64,000 nucleotides of DNA from Mesorhizobium sp. ORS 3359 (GTDB lineage: Bacteria; Pseudomonadota; Alphaproteobacteria; Rhizobiales; Rhizobiaceae), in assembly GCA_000824845.1 (NCBI GenBank), contig CCNC01000046.1, positions 1 to 64,000 on the forward strand, read 5' to 3'. The notes under the pieces were generated by a model that was not told where the DNA came from, ran no database searches, and worked only from the letters and a program-made list of their open reading frames with translations. Below, in pieces: positions 52,485 to 61,181 of the stretch. A program made the translations under genes and the position numbers. Numbering within the stretch: the first letter of the stretch is position 1; each line of letters begins with the position of its first letter.

Positions 52485-54511
52485 GCTTGCGCTGCTCCAA
52501 CGATTTGCTGCGGTTCACGCGTCGCAACGATGGGGTGCTGATAGCCCTGGCGACGCTGGCATGCGTCTTTGCCGTGCTCAATATGAACCTGCAGCAGACG
52601 TTCAGCTACTACGACGTGAGCAACACCTTCTCGAGCACCGCCACCTTGGCGCTGGCGGCTATGGGGGCGACAATCGTCGTCCTCATTCGCGGTCTCGACC
52701 TGTCGGTCGGCGCGGTTATCTCCCTGTCGAACTGCCTTGCCGCCGCAAATATGAGCGACAGCTCCGTGTCGATGATCGGCTGGAGCCTGGCCGGGGTTCT
52801 GGTCGGCACAGCCACCGGCCTGTTCAATGCGGTTTTTATCGTCCTGTTCCGGCTGCCTTCGATCATCGTGACGCTTGCCACGATGTTTATCGTCGAAGGG
52901 CTGACGCTGCTTATCCTCGAGCAGCCTGGCGGTGCGGTGCCGCCGGCCTTCTCGAATTTCTTCATCGGTGACGCCATTCCGGGGCTTGTCCAGGCACCGG
53001 CGGTTGTCATCCTGCTAGCGCTGCTCGTCTGGGCGCTGCTCCGCAACACGCGCCTGGGCACCCACATATATGCGGTTGGCAGTGATCCGGACGCGGCACG
53101 ATCGAAGGGCGTGCCGGTTTCGCTGACCCGGATGTCGGTCTATGTCATCGCGGGCACGTTTTATGGCGCGGCGGGTGTTTTCCTTACCGCGCAGACAGGG
53201 TCGGGGGATCCCACTGTCGGGCCTCCAATGCTGCTTCCGGTCTTTGTGGCCGTCGTGCTGGGCGGGACCTCGTTCGCCGGCGGGCGAGGCGGCTGCGCCG
53301 GAACGGTCCTCGGCGCCTTCACTGTCATGCTGATCGTCAATCTGCTGCTGGTGTTCAACGTACCCACCTTCTACGCGACGATCGTCGAAGGAGGATTGCT
53401 TATCGTGGCCGTGCTCGCCAATTCGGTGCCACGGATCCGGGAGGCTGTGGCGACAGCGTGGATTGTTGTTCTGAAACGACGCGCCGGCCTGCCACACTTC
53501 GCTCGTCGCGCCGCCGCTTCTTCCACGCTAATGCGAAACGATGAGACTCTGCCCGCCAACCCGGTGGGGCGGTGGCTGCGACGGAACCGTTCGGCGTTGC
53601 GATTCACGGTGCCGACCTATCTTGGCCTGGCCGTCCTGCTTCTGGTCACCGCGGCCATGTTCCACGGTCGGCTGAGCCTGGAAGTCTATGTGAACACGCT
53701 CCTCGTGTTGGGCTCTTTCCTCGCCGTTCTTGGATTGGGCCAGGGCATCGTCGTCATCAGCGGCGGGCTCGATCTCTCGGTCCCGGCCATGATCACTTTC
53801 AGCGGGGTGCTGCTTTGCGAGTGGAACGCGCCCGGCTCGAGTTCGATAACGCTGCTGGTCGGAGTTGCGCTTCTCGGCGCCCTCATCGGCTCCATCAGCG
53901 GCATCGGCGTCGGAATTCTTGGCATCCACCCCCTCATCATGACGCTTGCCATGAACGGCATCATCGATGGCGCCACGCTTGTGATGACCGACGGCACGCC
54001 ACGCGGCGTACCGCCGGGCATCGTAAGCTGGTTTATGACCGGCAAGATCCTCGGGCTTACGCCCGTGGCGTACGGACTGATGCTGTTTGTCATCTGCGCC
54101 TCTCTTCTGCTCGGGCGCACCGTGTATGCCAGACGCCTCTATCTGGTTGGCAGCAGCCCGCTTGTCGCCAGGTTTTCAGGGGTGAGCGTTGGCCGGGTGC
54201 AGATCGCGGCCTATGGCTTGAGCGGCCTGTGCTCGGCCGTCGTCGGCGTCATGCTCGCCGGCTTCAGCGGACAGGCCTTCATCGACATGGGCACGCCATA
54301 TCTCCTGCCCTCGATCGCCGTGATCGTGATCGGCGGTGTCGCGATGAGCGGCGGGCGGGGGACTTATCTTGGCGTTTTTGGCGGAGCGTTGCTGCTGACC
54401 GCTCTCACCACCGTCCTGCAGGGCATGCTGCTGCCAGTTGCCGTCCGGAATGTGATCTTCGGGCTGGTGATCCTGGGCGCGGTCATCGGCCTGCGCGAAA
54501 ACCAGGCGTGA
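52481..54511 (+). CDS. Fused tandem ribose-type ABC permease (two BPD_transp_2 domains in one chain)
   Basis: A 676-residue membrane protein with two complete RbsC-like permease units. Unit 1 (about residues 10-325) shows VVLIRGLDLSVGAVISLSNC, VGSDPDAARSKGVPV and VVLGGTSFAGGRGG. A polar linker (about 325-370) follows. Unit 2 (about 370-676) shows IVVISGGLDLSVPAMITFSG, VGSSPLVARFSGVSV and VIGGVAMSGGRGTYLG. RbsC-type permeases normally form homodimers of about 330 residues; here a gene fusion yields a fixed heterodimer. It is coupled to the ATPase by ATGA, and a cupin gene follows after 24 bases. Confidence 0.92.
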   Translation: MSLRCSNDLLRFTRRNDGVLIALATLACVFAVLNMNLQQTFSYYDVSNTFSSTATLALAAMGATIVVLIRGLDLSVGAVISLSNCLAAANMSDSSVSMIGWSLAGVLVGTATGLFNAVFIVLFRLPSIIVTLATMFIVEGLTLLILEQPGGAVPPAFSNFFIGDAIPGLVQAPAVVILLALLVWALLRNTRLGTHIYAVGSDPDAARSKGVPVSLTRMSVYVIAGTFYGAAGVFLTAQTGSGDPTVGPPMLLPVFVAVVLGGTSFAGGRGGCAGTVLGAFTVMLIVNLLLVFNVPTFYATIVEGGLLIVAVLANSVPRIREAVATAWIVVLKRRAGLPHFARRAAASSTLMRNDETLPANPVGRWLRRNRSALRFTVPTYLGLAVLLLVTAAMFHGRLSLEVYVNTLLVLGSFLAVLGLGQGIVVISGGLDLSVPAMITFSGVLLCEWNAPGSSSITLLVGVALLGALIGSISGIGVGILGIHPLIMTLAMNGIIDGATLVMTDGTPRGVPPGIVSWFMTGKILGLTPVAYGLMLFVICASLLLGRTVYARRLYLVGSSPLVARFSGVSVGRVQIAAYGLSGLCSAVVGVMLAGFSGQAFIDMGTPYLLPSIAVIVIGGVAMSGGRGTYLGVFGGALLLTALTTVLQGMLLPVAVRNVIFGLVILGAVIGLRENQA

Positions 54512-54535
54512 ACCATCCAACAGGAGGAGGACAAT

Positions 54536-55066
54536 ATGCTCAAGCAGGTCAGGCGGATCGTCACGACGGACGACGCGAGCGGCAGATCGGAGGTTCTTTT
54601 CGACGGGATCGCCGACCATACGATCACGGTGCTCACCGAATTGTGGCGGACCGAGCCCGGACGGCACGATCATAAGAACCCCGAAGATCTTGCACGGCGG
54701 TCGCGGGGTATCGAGCCGCCGCCGGGCGGCACCGTCTTTCGCTTCTTTCAGATCGCGCCTGAATCCGAATCCGCCCATTTGTCCCGGGCTGAACGAGAAA
54801 AAGCGGCTCGGGACTGGTTCGCGGCCATGGGGTCGGCACACCTCCAGCCGGACATCTCCCGGCACGAAACCATGCATCGCTCACCGACTACCGACTACAT
54901 CGTGCTGCTGTCCGGCCAGATCACGCTCGTGCTGGACAAGGAGGAGCGCGACCTCAAGCCATTCGACGTGGTGGTCCAGCGCGGCACCAACCACGCCTGG
55001 GTCAATCGTGGCACTGAGGACGCACTCCTTATGGCCGTGCTCGTCGACGCCCAATACGAACGCTGA
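54536..55066 (+). CDS. Cupin domain protein
   Basis: A 176-residue protein with a C-terminal cupin barrel: YIVLLSGQITLVLDKEERDL, DVVVQRGTNHAWVNRGTEDA, including the second cupin motif (G-x5-7-P/N-x-H-x2-x-N form). The N-terminal part contains TELWRTEPGRHDHKN. The ATG at 54536 has AGGAGGAGG. Cupins of this type in catabolic operons may be isomerases, lyases or sensors; no catalytic assignment is possible. It starts the metabolic half of the operon after the transporter genes. Confidence 0.8.
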   Translation: MLKQVRRIVTTDDASGRSEVLFDGIADHTITVLTELWRTEPGRHDHKNPEDLARRSRGIEPPPGGTVFRFFQIAPESESAHLSRAEREKAARDWFAAMGSAHLQPDISRHETMHRSPTTDYIVLLSGQITLVLDKEERDLKPFDVVVQRGTNHAWVNRGTEDALLMAVLVDAQYER

Positions 55067-55080
55067 AAGGAGACGTGGCC

Positions 55081-56031
55081 GTGGACGCTGACGAGATCCG
55101 CCATATCGCCGTTGTTGGTACGGGGACGATCGGCATCAGCTGGGCGGCCCTGTTTCTGGCCAACGGTTTCGACGTGACGGCAACGGATGTGCGTCCGGAA
55201 GCGGAAGCCGCTTTGCGCTCCGGAATAGAGCAGACCCTGCCCTCGCTCGATCGTGGCGGCAAGACGTCTCGCAAGGGCCTGCTGCGCTTTTGCGCCAGCT
55301 TGGAAGACTGTTGTCGTGATGCTGACTTCGTGCAGGAGAACGCCATCGAGCGCGAACCCGAGAAGGCCGTTCTGCTCTCGCAGATCGACGCGGTCGTCCG
55401 GCCTGACGTTGTCATCGCATCCAGCACCTCGGCGATATCCATCACCGCCCTACAAAAGGCTTGCAGGCGGCCGCAGCGCGTCGTTTTGGGCCATCCCTTC
55501 AATCCACCCCACCTCATCCCCCTGGTGGAACTCGCCGGGGGCGAGCAGACCGAGGCGTGGGCCATCGACCTTGCCGAGCATTTGTACAGCCGGCTGGGCA
55601 AGGCAACGATACGGCTCAACAGAGAGATTTACGGTCACGTCGCCAACCGGCTTCAGGCCGCGATCTTTCGCGAGGCGATCCACCTGCTCAAGAGCGGCGT
55701 GGCGTCGGCCGAAGACATCGACAAGGCGGTCACTGAAGGGCCAGGTTTGCGGTGGGCGCTGATGGGGCCCTTCCTCACCTACCACCTTGCCGGCGGGCGA
55801 AACGGCATTCGCGGCTTCATGCAGCAGTTCGCCCCCCTTCAGCAGCGCCTATGGGCCGAGCTCGGCGAGCCGACCCTCGATTCCGTCCTGCAGGCCCACG
55901 TTGTGGAAGCGGTGGACAAAGCCGTGTCGGGACGAAACGTCGCCGAAATCGCGGCTGACCGCGATCGACGATTGCAGGCGCTCCTGATCGCGCGGTCGAC
56001 CCGCGCACAAACGGATGGGATCGGTTCATGA
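55081..56031 (+). CDS. 3-hydroxyacyl-CoA dehydrogenase family protein (L-carnitine/L-gulonate dehydrogenase-like)
   Basis: A 316-residue NAD-dependent beta-hydroxyacid dehydrogenase. The Rossmann motif is IAVVGTGTIGISWAALFLANG; VIASSTSAISIT and VVLGHPFNPPHLIPLVELAGG carry the catalytic His of the HNP-type motif; the C-terminal helical domain has HVANRLQAAIFREAIHLL and GPGLRWALMGPFLTYHLAGG. This size and pattern fit L-carnitine dehydrogenase and L-gulonate 3-dehydrogenase rather than CoA-ester enzymes. Start taken as GTG 55081 (AAGGAG eight bases upstream); GTG 55075 is possible. It overlaps the BKACE gene by four bases, so its beta-keto product is probably the BKACE substrate. Confidence 0.85.
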   Translation: MDADEIRHIAVVGTGTIGISWAALFLANGFDVTATDVRPEAEAALRSGIEQTLPSLDRGGKTSRKGLLRFCASLEDCCRDADFVQENAIEREPEKAVLLSQIDAVVRPDVVIASSTSAISITALQKACRRPQRVVLGHPFNPPHLIPLVELAGGEQTEAWAIDLAEHLYSRLGKATIRLNREIYGHVANRLQAAIFREAIHLLKSGVASAEDIDKAVTEGPGLRWALMGPFLTYHLAGGRNGIRGFMQQFAPLQQRLWAELGEPTLDSVLQAHVVEAVDKAVSGRNVAEIAADRDRRLQALLIARSTRAQTDGIGS

Positions 56032-56972
56032 CATCGCCGAGGGTTATCATCAGTTGCGCGATCACCGGCGCCATCCACACACCAAGCATGTCGCCATACC
56101 TGCCGATCACGCCGGACCAGATCGCCGCATCGGCCATCGAAGCGGCGGAGGCCGGGGCTGCGATCCTTCACCTTCATGCGCGCGACCCCGAGACTGGCCA
56201 GCCTACTCCGGACCCCGATGTTTACGCCAGGTTTCTGCCGCGTATCCACGAAGCGACGGACGCGATCATCAACCTGACCACCGGCGGCGGGTTGACCATG
56301 ACCGTCGACCAGCGGCTCGAGGCCCCGTTGCGTTTCAGGCCGGAAATGTGTTCCTTGAACATGGGTTCGATGAACTTCGGAATTTTCCCGCTCGCCGAAC
56401 GCCGACACCCCTGGCTGCATGAGTGGGAGCAGCCCTACCTGCGCGGCACACAGGACTTCATCTTTCGCAACACGTTCAAGGACATAGAACGCATCATCGA
56501 ACGCCTCGGCAAGGAGCATAGCACGCGCTTCGAACACGAATGCTATGACGTGGGACACCTTTATAACCTCGCACATTTCGTCGATCGCAAGCTGGTGGAG
56601 CCGCCTTTTCTGCTACAGACCATTTTTGGCGTGCTGGGCGGAATCGGCGCGGAATGGGAGAATCTGGCGTTCATGAAGGCGACGGCAGACCGTCTCTTCG
56701 GCGAAACTTGCCAATGGTCGGTCCTGGCGGCGGGCCGAAGCCAGATTCCTTTCGCGACCGAAGCGGCGATGCGGGGCGGCCATGTCCGTGTCGGCCTCGA
56801 GGACAGCCTCTACATCGAGCGAGGTCAACTCGCGCTGTCCAACGCCCAGCAGGTGACCAAGATCCGTACGATCATTGAGAACCTTGGTTTGCAGGTCGCG
56901 ACGCCGGATGAAGCGAGGGACCTTCTCAAGCTCAAGGGCAGGGACGGGGTCGCGATCCAGAGCGGTGCCTGA
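56028..56972 (+). CDS. BKACE (DUF849) family beta-keto acid cleavage enzyme
   Basis: A 314-residue zinc TIM barrel of the DUF849/BKACE family, which react a beta-keto acid with acetyl-CoA to give acetoacetate and a new CoA ester. Marks are VIISCAITGAIHTPSMSPYL, AGAAILHLHARDPETGQPTP (zinc HxH), INLTTGGGLTM, CSLNMGSMNF, FEHECYDVGHLYNL and a C-terminal GGHVRVGLEDSLY with the family GLED motif. It is translationally coupled to the hydroxyacid dehydrogenase. In carnitine users the analogous pair makes and cleaves 3-dehydrocarnitine; here the sugar-type transporter suggests another substrate. Confidence 0.92.
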   Translation: MTSPRVIISCAITGAIHTPSMSPYLPITPDQIAASAIEAAEAGAAILHLHARDPETGQPTPDPDVYARFLPRIHEATDAIINLTTGGGLTMTVDQRLEAPLRFRPEMCSLNMGSMNFGIFPLAERRHPWLHEWEQPYLRGTQDFIFRNTFKDIERIIERLGKEHSTRFEHECYDVGHLYNLAHFVDRKLVEPPFLLQTIFGVLGGIGAEWENLAFMKATADRLFGETCQWSVLAAGRSQIPFATEAAMRGGHVRVGLEDSLYIERGQLALSNAQQVTKIRTIIENLGLQVATPDEARDLLKLKGRDGVAIQSGA

Positions 56973-57017
56973 GACATTTCCGCAACCGATGGCCGCACAG
57001 TCGGGCCTGAAGGTTCC

Positions 57018-57851
57018 ATGGAAAGACCTGCGGTGCGAGCCATGTCCAGGGAGGATCAGTTGGTCAGATCAGCGTGTACACTTGAGGTGCGCGACCTTCG
57101 CGTGCTGGTGACGGCGGGCGGTAGCGGCATCGGCCGGGCCATCGCCGAAAGGCTGCTCTCGGCCGGCGCCCAGGTCCACGTGACCGATTTGCTTGGCGCG
57201 AATGTGGAAAGCGCCGTCAAGGCAAATCCCGGGCTGGTTGGCAGCCAGGGCGATGCGGCGCTTGTCGCGGATGTTGATCGGGTCGTTGCCGATGTGGTCG
57301 GACAGTTCAAAGGCCTCGACCTCCTGGTCAACAATGTCGGGATTGCCGGGCCAACAGGCGAGCTCGACAAGCTCGACGAGGCCGACGTCGAACGGACGAT
57401 CGACGTCAATCTGAAATCACATTTTCATTTCCTGAAGCGATGCCTTCCGCTCCTCAAGGCATCCGAGCGAAATCCCTCGGTTCTCGCCATCAGTTCGGTG
57501 GCTGGCCGCCTTGGCTATGGCCACCGGACGCCCTACGCCGCAACAAAGTGGGCAGTCGTCGGCCTTGTCAAATCGCTGGCAATCGAGCTTGGCCCGCAGG
57601 GAATTCGGGCCAACGCGGTCCTGCCTGGCGTCGTCACGGGGTCACGCATAGACAAGGTAATCGCGGATCGCGCGGAAGCACTGGGTGTATCTTTCGAGCA
57701 AATGCGCCAGTCGTTTCTCTCGAAGATCTCTCTGCGAAGGATGGTTGAGGCCGAGGACGTGGCGAACCTGGCGCTTTTCCTGGCCTCCGATCTGGCCCGC
57801 AACATCAGCGGTCAAGCCATCAGCGTCGACGGCAACGTCGAATATCTTTAG
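57018..57851 (+). CDS. SDR family oxidoreductase
   Basis: A 277-residue classical short-chain dehydrogenase. The cofactor motif is VTAGGSGIGRAIAE (Thr-Gly-x-x-x-Gly-x-Gly appears as TAGGSGIG), LVNNVGIAG is the NNAG element, and the catalytic Ser and YAATK occur in AISSVAGRLGYGHRTPYAATKW. The ATG at 57018 has GAAGG a few bases upstream; ATG 57042 is an alternative. Last gene of the transporter/BKACE operon; it may perform the first or a side oxidation step. Confidence 0.85.
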   Translation: MERPAVRAMSREDQLVRSACTLEVRDLRVLVTAGGSGIGRAIAERLLSAGAQVHVTDLLGANVESAVKANPGLVGSQGDAALVADVDRVVADVVGQFKGLDLLVNNVGIAGPTGELDKLDEADVERTIDVNLKSHFHFLKRCLPLLKASERNPSVLAISSVAGRLGYGHRTPYAATKWAVVGLVKSLAIELGPQGIRANAVLPGVVTGSRIDKVIADRAEALGVSFEQMRQSFLSKISLRRMVEAEDVANLALFLASDLARNISGQAISVDGNVEYL

Positions 57852-58305
57852 CTTGAGGGCCCACGGTTATGTGCCGCGTGCGTGATCCATGAGGGCTTAG
57901 AATATTTCAATTCTGAAATTCCCGTACTGCGCAACGATTACCCGACGAGCGGGTTCCGTGAACCGTAATCGGCATGGCAGGATCCTTTTGGCGAAGAATC
58001 CTCCGATCAATTACTCCAAGCCATACTCAACCTTGCGCGTTGTGTACTGTTTTGAAGCACTTCGTAGACGATCTAAGTGTATGAAATCATTTCTTCATTA
58101 GGAAAATAGCTGGCGGAGAGAGCGTCTTTCGAATTAGCACTTAAATTATTGAATCTGTTCTCATTTTCTTATCGCTAGTTACCCAGTTGGTTACACACCC
58201 GCGGGTCACCGCTATGCCTCCCGTCCGCCTATGCGTTCGCTACCGCAAGTCGGGGAGAAAGATGACATGGCGGCGGTCTTTTTTCCTCCTTGAGATCGAA
58301 AGCAA
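57852..58305. other. AT-rich intergenic region with dyads, no gene seen
   Basis: About 450 bases, much richer in A and T than the neighbourhood (especially 58000-58190). Two dyads stand near its left end: ATTTCA-ATTC-TGAAAT at 57904-57919, and CGATTAC...GTAATCG at 57935-57971 with a nested GGTTC/GAACC. The second may end the preceding operon. No open frame here has a ribosome-binding site or recognisable product. Confidence 0.5.
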
Positions 58306-58330
58306 GGAACTTAATCGACTGGGCTCTGTT
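58306..58330 (+). promoter_or_regulatory. EcfG-like stress promoter
   Basis: GGAAC (58306-58310), 16 bases, TGTT (58327-58330). The alphaproteobacterial EcfG consensus is GGAAC-N16/17-CGTT; three of four -10 bases match. It lies 31 bases before the ATG of the Tat-type SDR gene. Confidence 0.55.
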
Positions 58331-58360
58331 CGGGCGCTTCACGCGACTCGGAGAAGCCGA

Positions 58361-59371
58361 ATGACCAAAGACCATCCCCACTCACTGTCACGGCGCGAAG
58401 TCATGGCTGCAGCAGGGGTCGGAATAGCGGCTGGGATCGCTAGCCCGGCCAACGCCCAGCAGACAAGCACGAAGCCTCTAGAGAATGGACCCGCCATGCA
58501 AGATCCCCGCTCCAAATACCCGAAGCCGCCCTTCGAGGCACAAACCCAACCCTGGCCCGGCCTGGCACGCGACATGAAACCCAAACCCGACCACGGGGAG
58601 GAGAGCTACAAAGGTTCAGGACGTCTCGCGGGGCGCAAGGCCCTGATCACAGGCGGCGATTCCGGCATGGGCCGCGCTGCCGCGATCGCCTATGCCCGCG
58701 AGGGGGCGGATGTCGCTATCAATTACTATCCATCCGAAGAACCGGACGCCAGCGAGGTCATCCAGTTCATTCGTGATGCCGGCCGAACCGGCATTGCTCT
58801 ACCCGGCGATCTCCGTGAGGAGGCGTTTTGCCAGAAACTTGTGGCCGACGCGGTGCAGCAGCTCGGTGGCCTCGACATCGTCGTCTGCAATGCCGGCAGG
58901 CAGCAGGCGAAGCCTTCCATCCTCGATATCATGAGCGAAGATTTCGATGCGACGATGAAGACCAACATCTACGCGCCGTTCTGGATCATCAAGTCGGCGC
59001 TGCCGCATTTGAAGGCAGGGTCATGTATAATCGGCACGACGTCGGAACAGGCCTACGATCCTTCGCCCGAGCTTTACGACTATGCCCAGACCAAGGCCGC
59101 GACAATGAACTACGTCAAGTCGCTGGCGAAGCAGCTCGGCTCCAAGGGTATTCGTGTCAACGGTGTGGCGCCCGGGCCGATCTGGACGCCGCTGCAGATC
59201 AGTGGCGGAGCATCCGAGGAGAAGTACAAGAAATTCGGCAGCACCACCGCGCTGGAGCGACCGGGCCAGCCGGTGGAACTGGCCTCGATCTACGTGCAGT
59301 TGGCCGCCGATGACGCAAGCTTCGCAACCGGAAACATCTACGGGTCGGGCGGAGGTCAGGGACAACCGTAG
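58361..59371 (+). CDS. SDR family oxidoreductase with Tat-like N-terminus (general-stress type)
   Basis: A 336-residue SDR with an N-terminal extension. A SRREVMAAAGVGIAAGIASP twin-arginine-like signal is followed by a PKPPF...KPKPDHGEES segment typical of YghA/YhdF-like stress SDRs. The Rossmann motif is ITGGDSGMGRAAAIAYAREG, the NAG element VVCNAG, and the active site TTSEQ with YAQTK. The C-terminus GNIYGSGGGQGQP resembles the family GxxxxxDGG end. The ATG at 58361 has GGAGA upstream. An EcfG-like promoter precedes it, fitting induction in stress or stationary phase. Confidence 0.87.
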   Translation: MTKDHPHSLSRREVMAAAGVGIAAGIASPANAQQTSTKPLENGPAMQDPRSKYPKPPFEAQTQPWPGLARDMKPKPDHGEESYKGSGRLAGRKALITGGDSGMGRAAAIAYAREGADVAINYYPSEEPDASEVIQFIRDAGRTGIALPGDLREEAFCQKLVADAVQQLGGLDIVVCNAGRQQAKPSILDIMSEDFDATMKTNIYAPFWIIKSALPHLKAGSCIIGTTSEQAYDPSPELYDYAQTKAATMNYVKSLAKQLGSKGIRVNGVAPGPIWTPLQISGGASEEKYKKFGSTTALERPGQPVELASIYVQLAADDASFATGNIYGSGGGQGQP

Positions 59372-59381
59372 GCAGATAAAG

Positions 59382-59407
59382 GGGCGGCGGCGAGTTCGGC
59401 GCCGCCC
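59382..59407 (+). terminator. Hairpin after the stress SDR gene
   Basis: GGGCGGCGGCG, loop AGTT, CGGCGCCGCCC: 10 of 11 positions pair, 10 bases after the stop. The remaining bases to 59636 show no gene. Confidence 0.6.
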
Positions 59408-59636
59408 AAATCAAAGGGCAAGGAGGACCGGACCATTCCCGGGGCGGGCACCGCGAGTTTGCACTCCCGACGCATCCACATTGCGCACCTGTGCCTCCGT
59501 CCCCGCCGCACTATCAGAGCGCTTTCGGATCGCAATTTCGCGCCCTGTTCATGAGCGGTATCCTGACCGGTTGGTCGTGCGACGACATTCGGCCCGATCG
59601 CCATATTCGATTGCAACGAACTTTGGAGGGTTCGAC

Positions 59637-59726
59637 ATGAAGCGTGGGCGACCGCTGCCAAGCAGGCTATCTGCAACTGCGACGGCGCAAAAGGTTCAGC
59701 CGACCTCGACCCAGGCGGGGGCGTGA
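59637..59726 (+). CDS. Possible 29-codon small ORF
   Basis: ATG at 59637 follows a strong Shine-Dalgarno-like TTTGGAGGG. The frame encodes a basic, Thr/Ala-rich 29-residue peptide (MKRGRPLPSRLSATATAQKV) and its end runs antisense over the last 31 bases of the exonuclease gene. Family unknown; it could be the start of a truncated gene. Confidence 0.25.
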   Translation: MKRGRPLPSRLSATATAQKVQPTSTQAGA

Positions 59727-60466
59727 TCGCTTGGCTTTTCCCATCCACGAGTCTCGACATCGACACCAGCGGCCAGAAGGCTTTCCGCAAGAGACGGGCT
59801 TACGAGCAGATGGTCCATGCGCAGGCCTGAGCTCCGGTCGTAGCCGCCCCGATAGGAAAAGTTCCAGTAGGTGTATATGCCCTTGTCCGGAAGGATACGG
59901 CGCATCGCATCCACCCAGCCCAAGCTCAGCATGTGGGCATATGCTTTCCTGCTTTCGGGGAAGAAGACAGCGTCGCCCAGCCAACGCCTGGGTACTGCAG
60001 CATCTCTCTCAGTGGGAACGACGTTGTAGTCACCACAAAGCACCGTGCGCTCGCCCAACAGCGATCGGCTGTAGGTGATGAGACGCTCGAACCAGCGGAG
60101 CTTGTAATCGAATTTGGGGCCAGGCGCGGGATTGCCATTGGGGAGATAGATGCAGCCGACGATCAGACCGTCGATCTCTGCCTCCAGATAGCGGCTGTGT
60201 GAGTCATCGGGATCGCCTGGTAAGCCGCGGCGGCGTTCAACCGGATCCTTTCCACGCGCCAATATCCCCACCCCGTTGTAGGATTTCTGGCCGTGCCAGA
60301 TCGCGCCGAAGCCGGCCTCCCGGATTGCCTCGATGGGGAAGTTCTCGTCGGACGTTTTCAGCTCCTGGAGGCAGACGACGTCATAATCGGTCTCGCCAAG
60401 CCACTTCAGGAGCACGGGAAGTCGGCCGTTCACACCATTGACGTTGAAGGTCGCGATCCGGGTCAT
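59696..60466 (-). CDS. xth: Exodeoxyribonuclease III
   Basis: A 256-residue exonuclease III / AP endonuclease of DNA base-excision repair. Key motifs are IATFNVNGVNGRLPVLLKWL (Asn), VVCLQELKTSDENFP (metal-binding Glu), TVLCGDYNVVPTERD (Asp and Asn), YTYWNFSYRGGYDRSSGLRM and the C-terminal PSDHAPAWVEV (catalytic Asp-His). The ATG at 60466 has GAGG upstream. An intrinsic terminator of the preceding stress gene lies just before, so it has its own promoter. Confidence 0.95.
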   Translation of the reverse strand: MTRIATFNVNGVNGRLPVLLKWLGETDYDVVCLQELKTSDENFPIEAIREAGFGAIWHGQKSYNGVGILARGKDPVERRRGLPGDPDDSHSRYLEAEIDGLIVGCIYLPNGNPAPGPKFDYKLRWFERLITYSRSLLGERTVLCGDYNVVPTERDAAVPRRWLGDAVFFPESRKAYAHMLSLGWVDAMRRILPDKGIYTYWNFSYRGGYDRSSGLRMDHLLVSPSLAESLLAAGVDVETRGWEKPSDHAPAWVEVG

Positions 60467-60515
60467 CCCCTCAGCTCCGACGTGGGCAATGCCGGACGCC
60501 TCGCTCGCCCGGCAA

Positions 60516-60545
60516 GAAAAAGCCCCGCCGAGAGTTCGACGGGGC
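60516..60545 (-). terminator. Rho-independent terminator after the 17M-like gene
   Basis: On the minus strand GCCCCG, a 12-base loop, CGGGGC is followed by TTTTT. It starts eight bases after the stop at 60554. This is the clearest intrinsic terminator in the window and closes the DUF4142/17M-like operon. Confidence 0.85.
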
Positions 60546-60553
60546 CGCATTTC

Positions 60554-61159
60554 TTAGAGCGGTGTGGTTCGACGAACGCGATCGCGTTCGGCCTCGATGT
60601 CGTCATAGGGTTCTGCGGTGGAGTCGAACCCTGTCCATCCGCCGGCCTCGTAAGCGCTACGCCGCTCGTCAAGATTGACGGCACGCTCTCCACGCAGGAT
60701 CCGTTCAGCCTCGCCGGCAAGCCGATCATCCACTCTGGCAGTCACGAGACTGCCGCCGCGGCGCACGCCCTCGGCATAGACATGCGCATCGCGTTCCGAA
60801 ACACCGGATTCCGTGAGCGCCCCGACGATGCCGCCCGCGGCTCCGCCCACCACAGCGCCACCGACCGCGCCGACAGCCGTCGCAGCGAGCCAACCGGCCG
60901 CCACCACGGGTCCCACCCCCGGGATGGCCATGATCCCGAGCCCGGTAAGGAGCCCGCCCGCGCCGCCGACGAGCGCTCCCAGTCCAGCGCCGGCGGCGGC
61001 ATCTTCACCGGCGTCTGAAGTCTCGTCCTGCCGATACCGATTGTCGGAATTGTTGGCCACGATGCTGATGTCGTCTCGCGGCACGCCGATCGCTTCCAGT
61101 TCGCTCACGGCGTCGGCGGCGTCTTGATAGTCATCGAAAAGTCCGGTGACAGTCGTCAT
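60554..61159 (-). CDS. General stress protein 17M-like protein with glycine-zipper segment
   Basis: A 201-residue protein. The N-terminal GSP17M-like domain is TVTGLFDDYQDAADAVSELE and PRDDISIVANN. A long Gly/Ala-rich glycine-zipper membrane region (about residues 55-118) follows, then a C-terminal half with GVSERDAHVYAEGVRRGGSL. Such proteins are common in rhizobial stress regulons; the molecular role is unknown. RBS GGAGTGAAAC precedes the ATG. It lies 22 bases after the DUF4142 gene, so both share the EcfG-like promoter at 61972-61996. Confidence 0.82.
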   Translation of the reverse strand: MTTVTGLFDDYQDAADAVSELEAIGVPRDDISIVANNSDNRYRQDETSDAGEDAAAGAGLGALVGGAGGLLTGLGIMAIPGVGPVVAAGWLAATAVGAVGGAVVGGAAGGIVGALTESGVSERDAHVYAEGVRRGGSLVTARVDDRLAGEAERILRGERAVNLDERRSAYEAGGWTGFDSTAEPYDDIEAERDRVRRTTPL

Positions 61160-61181
61160 GTTTCACTCCATTTCTGAATGG

